Positions 23,825-32,493 of a stretch of DNA of 44,728 nt are shown here, one piece after another. The position numbers and the translations under genes were made by a program. Under the pieces are notes generated by a model. The model had not been told where the DNA came from. It worked only from the letters and a program-made list of their open reading frames with translations, and did not search any database. Every line of letters starts with the position of its first letter. Positions within the stretch are counted from its first letter, which is position 1. The stretch comes from Streptomyces sp. PTY087I2 (GTDB lineage Bacteria; Actinomycetota; Actinomycetes; Streptomycetales; Streptomycetaceae): the NCBI RefSeq assembly GCF_001687325.1, contig NZ_LZRD01000043.1, positions 1-44,728 on the forward strand, written 5' to 3'.

Positions 23825-25309
23825 CTACGGGCGCAGCGTGGCCTCGTCGCGCTCGACCTCGCCGTTGCGCTGGTCCAGCCGGGTGTCGAACTTCGCCAGC
23901 GGCTTCGCCTTCGCCGGGTCGTTCTCGACGGCCGCCGGGGCGACGCCCGCCCAGCGCAGGATGTCGGCGGTGGCCTTCGCCCGCTCGGCCTCGGGGAGAC
24001 CGGAGACCCGCGCGCCGTGGTTGCCGCCGGGGACGGTGTACACCGCGCTGTCCTTCGCACCGCGGCCGAGGCGGAACGGCTCCGCGCTCCACGGGTCGTT
24101 CTCGCCGTTGACGTACATCATCCGCCGGGCGTTGTGCTTGACCCAGCTGTCGATGTCCCGCATCGCGTGCCGGTCGAACTTCATGGGGATGGAGCGGGGC
24201 ACGAAGTTGCGCGGGGGCTGGTAGCCGTAGCGGCTCAGGTTGCCGAGCCAGGGCTGCTTGATGTCGGGCGATCCGAGCTGGGTGCCCGCCTGGTAGTAGT
24301 ACGGGGTGTACGTCTCCAGGCCCTGGTCGGCGTAGGCGGAGAAGCCGGAAATGGAGTCGACGGAGTTCCAGATGTCGTCGTCCGTGGCCTTCTTGGCGTC
24401 GGCCGGGATGTCCACGCAGTCGGCGACCAGGCTGTACTGCCAGAACGCCCACACGTAGTCCATGACCGTGGCCTCGTAGGCGCGGTCGAGGGAGCCGATG
24501 GTGTTGAACGTCCAGCCGTTGGCGGCGGCCTGCTCCTTGTACTTCTTCTGGAGCGGGGCCCGCCGGATCAGCGCCTCGCGCTGCACGCCGGCCAGCTTGT
24601 CGCGGCACTCCTTGGTGCCGACGTTGCGGAAGAACCGGTCGTACGCCGAGTCCTCGTCGTTGTTGACGTCGTTGGGCGCGACGTAGGCGACGACGCCGTC
24701 CATGTCCTTCGGGTAGAAGCGCTCGAAGTACGTGGCGGTCATGCCGCCCTTGGAACCACCGGTGGCCAGCCACTTCTTCCCGTAGATCTTCTTCAGCGCC
24801 GTGAACACCCGGTGCTGGTCGCTGGCGGCCTGCCAGATGTCCAGCTTGGACCAGTCGGCCGGGGCGGGGCGGGACGGGGTGAAGAAGCGGTATTCCAGGG
24901 AGACCTGGTTGCCGTCGATGATCTGCGTGGGCTCGCTGCGGCTGGGGGTGGTCGACACGTTGTAGCCGCTGGTGGAGAAGACCGTCGGGCGGGAGACGTC
25001 CTTGTGCAGCACGGTGATGCGCTGCTGGAACGTGCCCTTGGACGGGCGCCGGTGGTCGACCGGCTGGGTGTAGTTGAGGACGAAGTAGCGGTAACCCGCG
25101 TACGGCTTCTCCTCGATCAGGCTCATGCCCGGGATCGCCAGGATGCGGTCCTTGATGTCCTCGGTGCTCGCTTCGGTGCCGAGGGCGGCTCCGCTGCTCT
25201 GCTTCGCGGCCGGTTCCGCGGCGGTGGCCGCACCGGCCGAGGCCCCCGTGGCTCCGACCGTGCCTATGAGCACGGCGAGCGAGAGAACCCCTGTGAGTGA
25301 CTTGCGCAT
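23825..25309 (-). CDS. Secreted S37/PS-10 family tripeptidyl aminopeptidase
   Basis: This 494-residue secreted serine peptidase starts at ATG 25309. A Sec signal peptide (M-R-K-S-L-T-G-V-L-S, then a hydrophobic stretch and A-S-A) is followed by an Ala-rich pro-region. The alpha/beta-hydrolase catalytic residues are Ser186 (T-G-G-S-K-G-G-M), Asp405 (N-G-E-N-D-P-W-S) and His431 (G-G-N-H-G). Proteins of this family in Streptomyces remove tripeptides, often after Pro, from extracellular peptides during nutrient recycling; some databases label them S28. Four Cys could form disulphides. It would act outside the cell on protein breakdown products. Confidence 0.88.
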   Translation of the reverse strand: MRKSLTGVLSLAVLIGTVGATGASAGAATAAEPAAKQSSGAALGTEASTEDIKDRILAIPGMSLIEEKPYAGYRYFVLNYTQPVDHRRPSKGTFQQRITVLHKDVSRPTVFSTSGYNVSTTPSRSEPTQIIDGNQVSLEYRFFTPSRPAPADWSKLDIWQAASDQHRVFTALKKIYGKKWLATGGSKGGMTATYFERFYPKDMDGVVAYVAPNDVNNDEDSAYDRFFRNVGTKECRDKLAGVQREALIRRAPLQKKYKEQAAANGWTFNTIGSLDRAYEATVMDYVWAFWQYSLVADCVDIPADAKKATDDDIWNSVDSISGFSAYADQGLETYTPYYYQAGTQLGSPDIKQPWLGNLSRYGYQPPRNFVPRSIPMKFDRHAMRDIDSWVKHNARRMMYVNGENDPWSAEPFRLGRGAKDSAVYTVPGGNHGARVSGLPEAERAKATADILRWAGVAPAAVENDPAKAKPLAKFDTRLDQRNGEVERDEATLRP

Positions 25310-25405
25310 GCACTCTCCCCTTGATTCACAACAGTCGCCGTGAACTTATCGGGGCAACACACGCCACGCCAGACCCGGTTGTCCGTGTCATGCGTGTCAT
25401 CCGTG

Positions 25406-25852
25406 TCAGCAGAGGATCCATCCGGTGGAGACGGATTTCTTGCCGATCGCACCGGTGGCGCGGACGCAGCGGTTCAGGGCGTTGACCGTGACCGGTCCCG
25501 CCATCTTCGTGTACGAGCCCTTGTCGGAGACCGCGCGGCCGCCGCGCGCCTGGAGCGTGACGCTCATCGTCCGCCGTTTGCCGGGCTTCTTGGCGACGGT
25601 CACCGCGCAGGCATGGGCGCGCGTCTTGTAGACGCGCAGCTCTCCCGTGGAGAACGCGACCGTCTTTGCCGGGCGGCCGGAGCAGCCGGAGGCGGCCCGG
25701 GCGGTGCCGGGGGCGGCGAGGAGGGGGAAGAGTCCGCCCAGCAGGGGCAGGACGAGAAGGCCGACCAGCCACATCCGTCGCCGCCTCATCGGTTTCACAG
25801 CCCCGTCCGGACCCACCGGCCCCGCAGTTCTGTCGAACACGTTCGCCCCCAC
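25406..25852 (-). CDS. Small secreted protein of unknown function
   Basis: The longest frame gives 148 residues from GTG 25852. A signal peptide begins at M-R-R-R-R-M-W-L-V-G and ends A-R-A-A-S, leaving a mature part of about 95 residues with four Cys. The last Cys is the C-terminal residue, so two disulphides are likely. The mature part is basic and predicted beta-rich. The start is uncertain: GTG 25840 has an AGGTGGGG-like site, and ATG 25789 would put the Arg-rich stretch at the extreme N-terminus, which is the most typical signal layout. I do not recognise the family. It lies between the aminopeptidase and ABC exporter genes on the same strand. Confidence 0.65.
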   Translation of the reverse strand: MGANVFDRTAGPVGPDGAVKPMRRRRMWLVGLLVLPLLGGLFPLLAAPGTARAASGCSGRPAKTVAFSTGELRVYKTRAHACAVTVAKKPGKRRTMSVTLQARGGRAVSDKGSYTKMAGPVTVNALNRCVRATGAIGKKSVSTGWILC

Positions 25853-25966
25853 CTGACATCTGTACGCCCATGCGTCCCTGGCTACGACGCAGCAGACGCG
25901 CGAGAGGTTGCACGGGCGTTGGACCCCGGGGCCGTGGGGCGGCCGGTCACCCGGGGCGGGCGGTCC

Positions 25967-28900
25967 TCAGACGGCCGCGGGCTCGTCCTCCCCCAGGCCC
26001 TCTATCCCCTCGCCTATGAAGGTGCGCCACAGCCGGGCGTACTGCCCGTCCAGGGCGAGCAGTTCGTCGTGCGTGCCGTCCTCGGCGACGCGGCCGTGGT
26101 CCATCACCACGACCCGGTCGGCGCGGGCGGCCGTCGTCAGCCGGTGGGCGACCACCAGCGTGGTCCGGCGGCCGGTGAGCCGGTCGGTCGCCTGGTTGAC
26201 CAGGGCTTCGGTGGCGAGGTCAAGGGCGGCGGTGGCCTCGTCCAGGAGCAGCACGTCCGGGTCGACGAGCTCGGCGCGGGCCAGGGCGATCAGCTGGCGC
26301 TGTCCGGCGGAGAGGTTGCGGCCGCGCTCGGCGACCTCGTGGAGGTAGCCGCCCTCCAGCGTGGCGATCATGTCGTGCGCGCCGACCGCGCGGGCCGCGG
26401 CCTCCACCTTGGCGTCGGTGGCGTCGGGCAGCCCGTAGGCGATCGCGTCGCGGACCGTACCGGCGAAGAGGTACGCCTCCTGCGGGACGACGCCGAGGCG
26501 GTGCCGGTAGGCGGTCATGTCGAGCTTGCGCAGATCGGTGCCGTCGGCGGTGACCCGGCCGCCGGTGGGGTCGTAGAACCGGGCGACCAGCTTGACCAGC
26601 GTCGACTTCCCGGCCCCCGTCTCCCCGACGAAGGCGACGGTCTGCCCGGCCGGGATGTTCAGGTCGATCCCGGTGAGGGCCTCTTCCTCGTCCCCGTACG
26701 CGAAGGAGACGTCCTCGAACGCGATCTCGCCGCGCAGCGAGAGCACGTCGAGCGGTTCGTCCGGGTCGGCGGTGGAGGTGGGTTCGCGCAGCAGCTCCTG
26801 GATGCGGCCGAGGGAGACGGTGGCCTGCTGGTAGCCGTCGAAGACCTGGGAGAGCTGCTGGACGGGGGCGAAGAACAGGTCGATGTAGAGGAGATAGGCG
26901 ACCAGCGCACCGGTGGTGAGCGTGCCGTTGTCGATCCGGCCCGCGCCGACGATCATCACCGCGGCGGCGGCGACGGAGGCCAGCAGCTGGACGAACGGGA
27001 AGTAGACGGAGATCAGCCACTGGCCGCGTACCCGGGCCCGGCGGTACTCGTCGCTGCGCTCGGTGTAGCGGGCGGCCCCGTCGTGCTCGCGGCCGAAGGC
27101 CTGGACGATCCGGAGACCGGCGACGGACTCCTGGAGGTCGGCGTTGACGGAGCTGATGCGGGTCCGGGCCAGTTCGTACGCCTTGACACTGCTGCGCCGG
27201 AAGAAGATCGTGCCGACGATCAGCACGGGCAGGGTGGCGAAGACGACCAGGGCGAGCTGGATGTCCAGGACGAGCAGCGCGACCATGATGCCGAAGAAGG
27301 TGACCACGGAGACGAACGCGGTGACGAGACCGGTCTGGAGGAACGTGGAGAGGGCGTCCACGTCCGTCGTCATCCGGGTCATGATCCGGCCGGTCAGCTC
27401 GCGCTCGTAGTAGTCGAGGCCGAGGCGCTGGAGCTGGGCGAAGATCTTCAGGCGGAGCGAGTAGAGGATCCGCTCGCCGGTGCGGCCGGTCATCCGGGTC
27501 TCGCCGATCTGGGCGGCCCACTGGACGAGCACGACGACCAGGGCGATCGCGGAGGCGGCCCAGACCGCGCCGATCGAGATCCGGGTGACGCCCTCGTCGA
27601 TGCCGTGCCGGATCAGGACCGGCAGCAGCAGGCCCATCCCGGCGTCGACGGCGACGAGCCCGAGGCTGATGAACAGGGCCGCGCCGAAACCGCGCAGCAG
27701 CCGGCGCAGCCCGTACGACTCCTCGGGGCGCACGGCGGTGGCCTCGTCGACCTGGGGGGTGTCCGTGGCGGGCGGCAGCGCCTCGACCTGGGCGAGGAGT
27801 TCGGGGGTCGCGGGCATGCCGGCGACGGTGGTGTCCCGCTTCTCCTCGTTACGGATCCAGAGCTCGGGGGTGATGCCGCGCTCGGCGTCGAACTCGGCGT
27901 CCAGCTCCTCCTGGAGGGCGCGGTCGTCCTCGGGGCCGGCCTCGGCGCGCGACGGCCGGTGGCCGGGTGAGGTGGCGCCCAGCTCGTCGGGGTCGGTGAG
28001 GAGGCGGCGGTAGAGGGCGGAGGTGCGCTCCAGCTCCTCGTGGGTGCCGATCGCGGCGAGCTTCCCGCCGTCGAGGACGGCGATGCGGTCGGCGAGCTGG
28101 AGGGTGGAGCGGCGGTGGGCGATGAGGAGGGTGGTCCGCCCCGCCATCACCTGTTTCAGCGCCTCGTGGATCTCGTGCTCGACGCGGGCGTCGACGGCGG
28201 AGGTCGCGTCGTCGAGGAGGAGGAGCCGGGGGTCGGTGAGGATGGCGCGGGCGAGGGCGACGCGCTGGCGCTGCCCGCCGGAGAGGGTGAGCCCGTGCTC
28301 GCCGACGGTGGTGTCGTACCCGTTCGGCAGATCGGCGATGAACCGGTCGGCCTGGGCGGCGCGGGCGGCGGCCTCGATCTGTTCCTGGGTGGCGTCGGGG
28401 AGACCGTAGGCGATGTTGGCGCGGACGGTGTCGGAGAAGAGGAAGCTGTCCTCGGGGACGAGCCCGATGGCGGCGCGCAGGGATGCCTGGGTCAGCTCGC
28501 GGACGTCGTGGCCGCCGATGAGGACGGCCCCGTGGGAGACGTCGTAGAAGCGGGGCAGCAGGAGCGAGACGGTGGACTTGCCGCTGCCGGAGGCGCCGAC
28601 GACGGCGACGGTCTCGCCGGGTTCGACGGTGAGCGAGAACCCGTCGAGGACGGGCCGGTCGTCCTCGTATCCAAAGGTGACGTCGTCGAACTCGATCCCG
28701 GCCGGGGCGTCGGCGGGCAGTTCCTTGGTCCCGTCCGTCATGGAGGGCTCGGTGTCGATCAGCTCCAGGACGCGTTCGACACCGGCGCGGGCCTGCTGCC
28801 CCACGGTCAGGACCATGGCGAGCATCCGGACCGGGCCGACCAGCTGCGCGAGATAGGTGGAGAAGGCGACGAACGTGCCGAGGGTGATCTCGCCCCGGGT

Positions 28901-29707
28901 GGCCAGCCAGCCGCCGAGGGCGAGCATGGCGACCTGGCCGAGGGCGGGCACGGCCTGGAGGGCGGGGGTGTAACGGGAGTTCAGCCGGATGGTGCGCAGC
29001 CGCCCGGCGAAGAGCCGCCTGCTGACCTCGCGGAGCTTCCCGGTCTCCTGGTCCTCCTGCCCGAACCCCTTGACGACCCGGACCCCGGAGACGGCCCCGT
29101 CGACGACTCCGGCGACGGCGGCGGCCTGGCTCTGGGCGTACCAGGTGGCGGGGAAGAGGCGGGTCCTGGAGCGGCGGGCGATGAACCAGAGGGCGGGGGC
29201 GACGGCGAGGGCGACGAGGGTCAGGGGCAGCGAGAGCCACGCCATGACCACCAGGGAGATGAGGAAGAGCAGGACGTTCCCGATGGTCATCGGGAGCATG
29301 AACAGCAGCCCCTGGATCAGCTGGAGGTCGCTGGTGGCCCGGCCGACGACCTGCCCGGTGGACAGCTCGTCCTGCCGTTTCCCGTCGAGCCGGGTGATCG
29401 TCGCGTACATGTCCGTACGCAGATCGTGCTGGACGTCCAGGGCGAGCCGGCCGCCGTAGTAGCGGCGGATGTAGGTGGCGATGTAGACGAGGACGGCCGC
29501 GCCGATGAGGAGGCCGGTCCAGACGGCGAGGGAGCGGGTGTGGTCGGTGACCACGTCGTCGATGATCACCTTGGTGATCAGCGGCACGAGGGCCATGACG
29601 GCCATACCGGCGAGCGACGAGCCGAGGGCGAGCACGACGTTCCGCCGGTACCGCCACGCGTACCCGATCAGCCGGCGGCCCCACCCCTGTTGCTCTGCGC
29701 CCGTCAC
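25967..29707 (-). CDS. Two-in-one ABC exporter (fused half-transporters)
   Basis: This 1246-residue protein fuses two complete ABC exporter halves, each with a six-helix membrane domain and an ATPase domain. ATPase 1 has Walker A G-A-S-G-S-G-K-S-T near 369-377, signature L-S-G-G-Q and Walker B L-L-L-L-D-D-A-T-S, with Asp at the catalytic base. ATPase 2 has Walker A G-E-T-G-A-G-K-S-T near 1025-1033, a changed signature L-S-A-G-Q and Walker B L-L-L-D-E-A-T. Together they give one consensus and one degenerate ATP site, as in heterodimeric drug exporters. A linker of about 120 residues joins the halves. The start is GTG 29707 with GGGAGG six bases upstream; the frame continues far upstream without a better site. 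The substrate is unknown, probably a lipid or drug. Confidence 0.92.
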   Translation of the reverse strand: MTGAEQQGWGRRLIGYAWRYRRNVVLALGSSLAGMAVMALVPLITKVIIDDVVTDHTRSLAVWTGLLIGAAVLVYIATYIRRYYGGRLALDVQHDLRTDMYATITRLDGKRQDELSTGQVVGRATSDLQLIQGLLFMLPMTIGNVLLFLISLVVMAWLSLPLTLVALAVAPALWFIARRSRTRLFPATWYAQSQAAAVAGVVDGAVSGVRVVKGFGQEDQETGKLREVSRRLFAGRLRTIRLNSRYTPALQAVPALGQVAMLALGGWLATRGEITLGTFVAFSTYLAQLVGPVRMLAMVLTVGQQARAGVERVLELIDTEPSMTDGTKELPADAPAGIEFDDVTFGYEDDRPVLDGFSLTVEPGETVAVVGASGSGKSTVSLLLPRFYDVSHGAVLIGGHDVRELTQASLRAAIGLVPEDSFLFSDTVRANIAYGLPDATQEQIEAAARAAQADRFIADLPNGYDTTVGEHGLTLSGGQRQRVALARAILTDPRLLLLDDATSAVDARVEHEIHEALKQVMAGRTTLLIAHRRSTLQLADRIAVLDGGKLAAIGTHEELERTSALYRRLLTDPDELGATSPGHRPSRAEAGPEDDRALQEELDAEFDAERGITPELWIRNEEKRDTTVAGMPATPELLAQVEALPPATDTPQVDEATAVRPEESYGLRRLLRGFGAALFISLGLVAVDAGMGLLLPVLIRHGIDEGVTRISIGAVWAASAIALVVVLVQWAAQIGETRMTGRTGERILYSLRLKIFAQLQRLGLDYYERELTGRIMTRMTTDVDALSTFLQTGLVTAFVSVVTFFGIMVALLVLDIQLALVVFATLPVLIVGTIFFRRSSVKAYELARTRISSVNADLQESVAGLRIVQAFGREHDGAARYTERSDEYRRARVRGQWLISVYFPFVQLLASVAAAAVMIVGAGRIDNGTLTTGALVAYLLYIDLFFAPVQQLSQVFDGYQQATVSLGRIQELLREPTSTADPDEPLDVLSLRGEIAFEDVSFAYGDEEEALTGIDLNIPAGQTVAFVGETGAGKSTLVKLVARFYDPTGGRVTADGTDLRKLDMTAYRHRLGVVPQEAYLFAGTVRDAIAYGLPDATDAKVEAAARAVGAHDMIATLEGGYLHEVAERGRNLSAGQRQLIALARAELVDPDVLLLDEATAALDLATEALVNQATDRLTGRRTTLVVAHRLTTAARADRVVVMDHGRVAEDGTHDELLALDGQYARLWRTFIGEGIEGLGEDEPAAV

Positions 29708-29720
29708 GCGTTGCCTCCCC

Positions 29721-29766
29721 GTCCCGTATCGATCTGTCCCGCAGTCGACCTGTCCCGTATCGATCT
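29721..29766. repeat. 15-bp direct repeat upstream of the ABC exporter
   Basis: GTCCCGTATCGATCT occurs at 29721-29735 and 29752-29766, 31 bp apart (about three helical turns). It lies just upstream of the exporter SD. It could be a regulator-binding pair, or a remnant of duplication. Confidence 0.45.
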
Positions 29767-29891
29767 TTCGGAAGGCACCAACGCGGTGGGGGGCGGATTT
29801 CATCCCTCCGCAACAATCCCTCGCCGAGCGCCGGGTCAACGAAGCGCGCCCCCGCCACTCGTCCGACGGACTTCCCTCCCGCTTCCGGCGG

Positions 29892-29912
29892 ATATACACT
29901 GCTGAATATATA
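29892..29912 (+). promoter_or_regulatory. AT-rich promoter/operator of the HigBA-like pair
   Basis: ATATA (29892-29896) and TATAT (29907-29911) form an inverted repeat in a locally AT-rich patch. TATATA (29907-29912) can serve as a -10 twelve bases before ATG 29924, giving a very short or absent leader. No SD is present. The layout fits autorepression by the antitoxin. Confidence 0.45.
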
Positions 29913-29923
29913 CGCTCCTCGAC

Positions 29924-30292
29924 ATGGAAGAACCCTTCATCATCGAGATCGAGCCGGAGGTCCGCCTGTGGCTGACGAACCTGTCGGCGAGTGACTACGA
30001 GAGGGCGGAGCACGCGGCGGGCAGGTTGGCGCAGGAAGCGACCACGCGGGACGAGCCGCACTCCCGGTACATCGGGGACGGAGTGCGGGAGCTCAGGTTC
30101 GAGATGGGGCGCCATCGCGAGGCCGTGCGGATCTCGTACTGGCTGGCTCCGCAGCGCCGGGTGGTCCTGCTGACCGTCTTCCGCAAGACCCGGCAGCGCG
30201 AGAATGCGGAGATCGCTCGCGCCAGGCGCGCCAAGGCGGTCTGCGAGACGGAGCACGAACCCGCCCACGACACATTCATCCGCGATGTCTAG
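29924..30292 (+). CDS. RelE/HigB-like toxin
   Basis: This 122-residue basic protein is of the phage Gp49-like/HigB toxin type, a presumed ribosome-dependent mRNA interferase. The visible pattern is E-L-R-F-E-M-G-R-H-R-E-A-V-R-I-S-Y-W in the middle, then V-V-L-L-T-V-F-R-K-T, and a basic helix rich in R and K near the C-terminus, as in this family. It starts at ATG 29924 without an SD, consistent with a leaderless transcript. The antitoxin gene follows after 27 bp; toxin-first order is characteristic of HigBA. The pair sits alone between two leftward transcription units. Confidence 0.82.
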   Translation: MEEPFIIEIEPEVRLWLTNLSASDYERAEHAAGRLAQEATTRDEPHSRYIGDGVRELRFEMGRHREAVRISYWLAPQRRVVLLTVFRKTRQRENAEIARARRAKAVCETEHEPAHDTFIRDV

Positions 30293-30319
30293 ACGCGACG
30301 TCTGGAAAGGAAGAGCCAC

Positions 30320-30784
30320 ATGGTGAGTCACGCGCAGTGGAAGCTTGCCCGGGACCGGAAGGTCGCCGCGAGCATCACGGAGGGCGAGGACAGCGCCGAG
30401 AGCGCGGAGCGGGCTCGGCGGCGCCGGGAGCTCGATCTCGCCTGGGACCTCGGGCAGGCGGTCTACGACCGCCGTACGGCGTTGGGGCTGGCCCAGACCG
30501 AGCTGGCGCGGCGCGCGAACATGACCCAGCCGCAGGTCTCGAAGCTGGAGCTGGGCGGCTCCATGCCCACCGTGCCTCTGCTGGTCCGGCTCGCCCGGGC
30601 GATGGACGCGGACTTCAGCCTGCGGCCCGACGCGGAGGACGTCGTCCGGGTCTCCTTCGTCCCCCACACGGCCGCCGGGGAGGAAGCCGGCGCGGAGCCG
30701 CCCTCCGCGGAACGCGCGTCCGCGCCCGCCGCCGAAGCGGAGGCGGCGGACGCGGGCACGGGGAGGACGGCGGCCACCGGCTGA
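30320..30784 (+). CDS. XRE-family (HigA-like) antitoxin
   Basis: This 154-residue protein carries a central XRE helix-turn-helix at about residues 45-105, with A-Q-T-E-L-A-R-R-A-N-M-T-Q-P-Q-V-S-K-L-E. The N-terminal 40 residues are charged and probably bind the toxin; the last 45 are a disordered Ala/Glu-rich tail. The start at ATG 30320 has an AAAGGA-type SD. It should neutralise the upstream toxin and repress the shared promoter at the AT-rich inverted repeat. The gene converges on the TPP enzyme gene with 27 bp between them, filled by a GGGCC-rich segment that may fold. Confidence 0.85.
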   Translation: MVSHAQWKLARDRKVAASITEGEDSAESAERARRRRELDLAWDLGQAVYDRRTALGLAQTELARRANMTQPQVSKLELGGSMPTVPLLVRLARAMDADFSLRPDAEDVVRVSFVPHTAAGEEAGAEPPSAERASAPAAEAEAADAGTGRTAATG

Positions 30785-30811
30785 GGGGGCCCGGCCCTGG
30801 GCCTGCCCGGC

Positions 30812-32493
30812 CTACAGATGCGTCGGCTCGAACATCCGCAGCAGAGCCGGAAGCACGACGACCGACGGACCGGGGGCCGCCAGGGCCTTCGACAGGTCGG
30901 CGGCGAGCGACTCGGGGCCGGTCCGGACCGCGGGTACGCCGAAGGACTCGGCGAGGGCGACGAAGTCCGGGCGGGCCAGTTCGGTGCCGGTGGTCTCGCC
31001 GAAGGCGCCCGTCATGTACTCGCGCAGGATGCCGTAGCCGCCGTCGTCGACGATCAGCCAGGTCAGCGGCAGGTCGTACTGGCGCGCGGTGGCCAGCTCC
31101 GCGATGGAGTACATCGCGCCGCCGTCGCCGGAGACCGCGAGCACGGGCTTCGTCGGGTCGGCGGCGGCGGCCCCGATGGCGGCCGGGAAGGCGTAGCCGA
31201 GGCCGCCCGCGCCCTGGGCGGAGTGCATGGTGTTGGGGCGGCGGGCGTCGAACGCGGACCAGGCCCAGTACGCCAGGATCGTCATGTCCCAGAAGCTCGG
31301 CGCGGCGTCGGGCAGCGCCTCGCGGACGGCGTCGAGAACCTGCTGCTCCAGGGTGAGGTCCTGGGCCTCGATCCGGACCCGTACCTTCTCCAGCACCGTA
31401 CGGACGCGATCGGCGGCGTCCGCGTCCTCGCGCGGCTCCACCGCCTCCAGCAGGTCGGCCAGCGCCTCGCGGGCGTCGGAGTGGATGCCGAGCGCGGGGT
31501 GGTTGGACTCCAGCTTCCCGGCGTCCGCCTCGATCTGGATCACCCGGCCGCGCGGGCGGAAGGTGTGGTAGTTCGAGGAGAGCTCGCCGAGGCCGGAGCC
31601 GACGACGAGCAGGACGTCCGCGTCCTCCAGGAAGTCGGTGGTGTGCCGGTCCTCCAGCCAGGAGCGCAGCGACAGGGGGTGCTCCCAGGGGAAGGCCCCC
31701 TTGCCGCCGAAGGTGGTGACGACGGGGCGTCGATCCGCTCCGCCAGCGCGCGCAGCTTGCCGGAGGCGTCGGAACGTACGACGCCACCGCCCGCGATGAT
31801 CACGGGCCGCTCGGCGTTCGACAGCAGATGCGCGGCGGCGATCGTCAGCTCGGGCCGCGGGTACACCTCGCGCGGGGTGGCGTCCATGGCGCTGACGACG
31901 GGCAGGGTCGTCTCGGCCAGCAGTACGTCCTGCGGGATCTCCACCCAGACCGGCCCGTGCGGGGCGGTCAGCGCGGACTCCCAGGCGGCGGCGATCGCGG
32001 ACGGGATCTGCGACGCGGTCCGCACGGTGTGCACGGACTTCACGATGTCGCGGACGGAGGCCTGCTGGTCGCGCAGCTCGTGGAGATAGCCGTGCCGCCC
32101 GCCGCCGAGCCCGGCCGTCGGGATCTGGCTGGAGATCGCGAGGACAGGGGCGGAGGCGGCGGCCGCCTCCTGGAGCGCGGCGAGCGAGGTGAGCGCGCCG
32201 GGCCCGGTCGAGAGCAGCAGCGGGGCCACCTCCCCCGTGATCCGGCCGTACGCGTCGGCGGCAAACCCCGCGTTGTTCTCGACGCGGAGCCCGACGTACC
32301 GGAGCGAGGAGCGGCGCAGCGCGTCGAACATGCCGAGCGCGTGCTGACCGGGCAGGCCGAAGACGGTGGTCGCGCCGAGCCCCTGGAGGGTTTCGACGAC
32401 GAGGTCACCGCCGTTGCGGCCCGGGGGCGGGCTCAGTACGGCGGCGGCCTGGGCGGGGCTGAGCCGCGGCCGGTCGTCGTGATCGTGACTCAC
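30812..32493 (-). pseudogene. TPP-dependent acetolactate-synthase-like enzyme, frameshifted as given
   Basis: Two adjacent frames together make one thiamine-diphosphate enzyme of about 560 residues. The N-terminal part (from GTG 32493) has the catalytic-Glu region R-V-E-N-N-A-G-F-A-A-D-A-Y-G. The C-terminal part has the TPP motif G-D-G-G-A-M-Y-S-I and V-D-D-G-G-Y-G. The frame breaks at a GGGG run (31724-31727): one extra G restores P-V-V-T-T-F-G-G-K-G-A-F-P and the rest of the middle domain. This is either a sequencing error or a true loss. The start overlaps the stop of the upstream ureohydrolase gene by 4 bp. By neighbourhood I suggest a 2-ketoarginine decarboxylase (AruI-like) role. Other decarboxylases or carboligases of the family are possible. 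Confidence 0.8.

Noticed and set aside
25326..25913. Alternative 195-residue frame over the small secreted protein
   Set aside because: The competing frame has a signal peptide and balanced Cys; this one is Arg/Gly-rich and lacks features.
29707..30667. Extension of the ABC exporter to 1566 residues
   Set aside because: The extra N-terminus is antisense to the HigBA-like pair, lacks membrane or ATPase features, and GTG 29707 has a good SD.
30615..31787. A 390-residue minus-strand frame overlapping the TPP enzyme
   Set aside because: It is a different frame from the one with the TPP motif, is Arg/Pro-rich and has no domain. The enzyme is explained by two other frames joined at 31724-31727.
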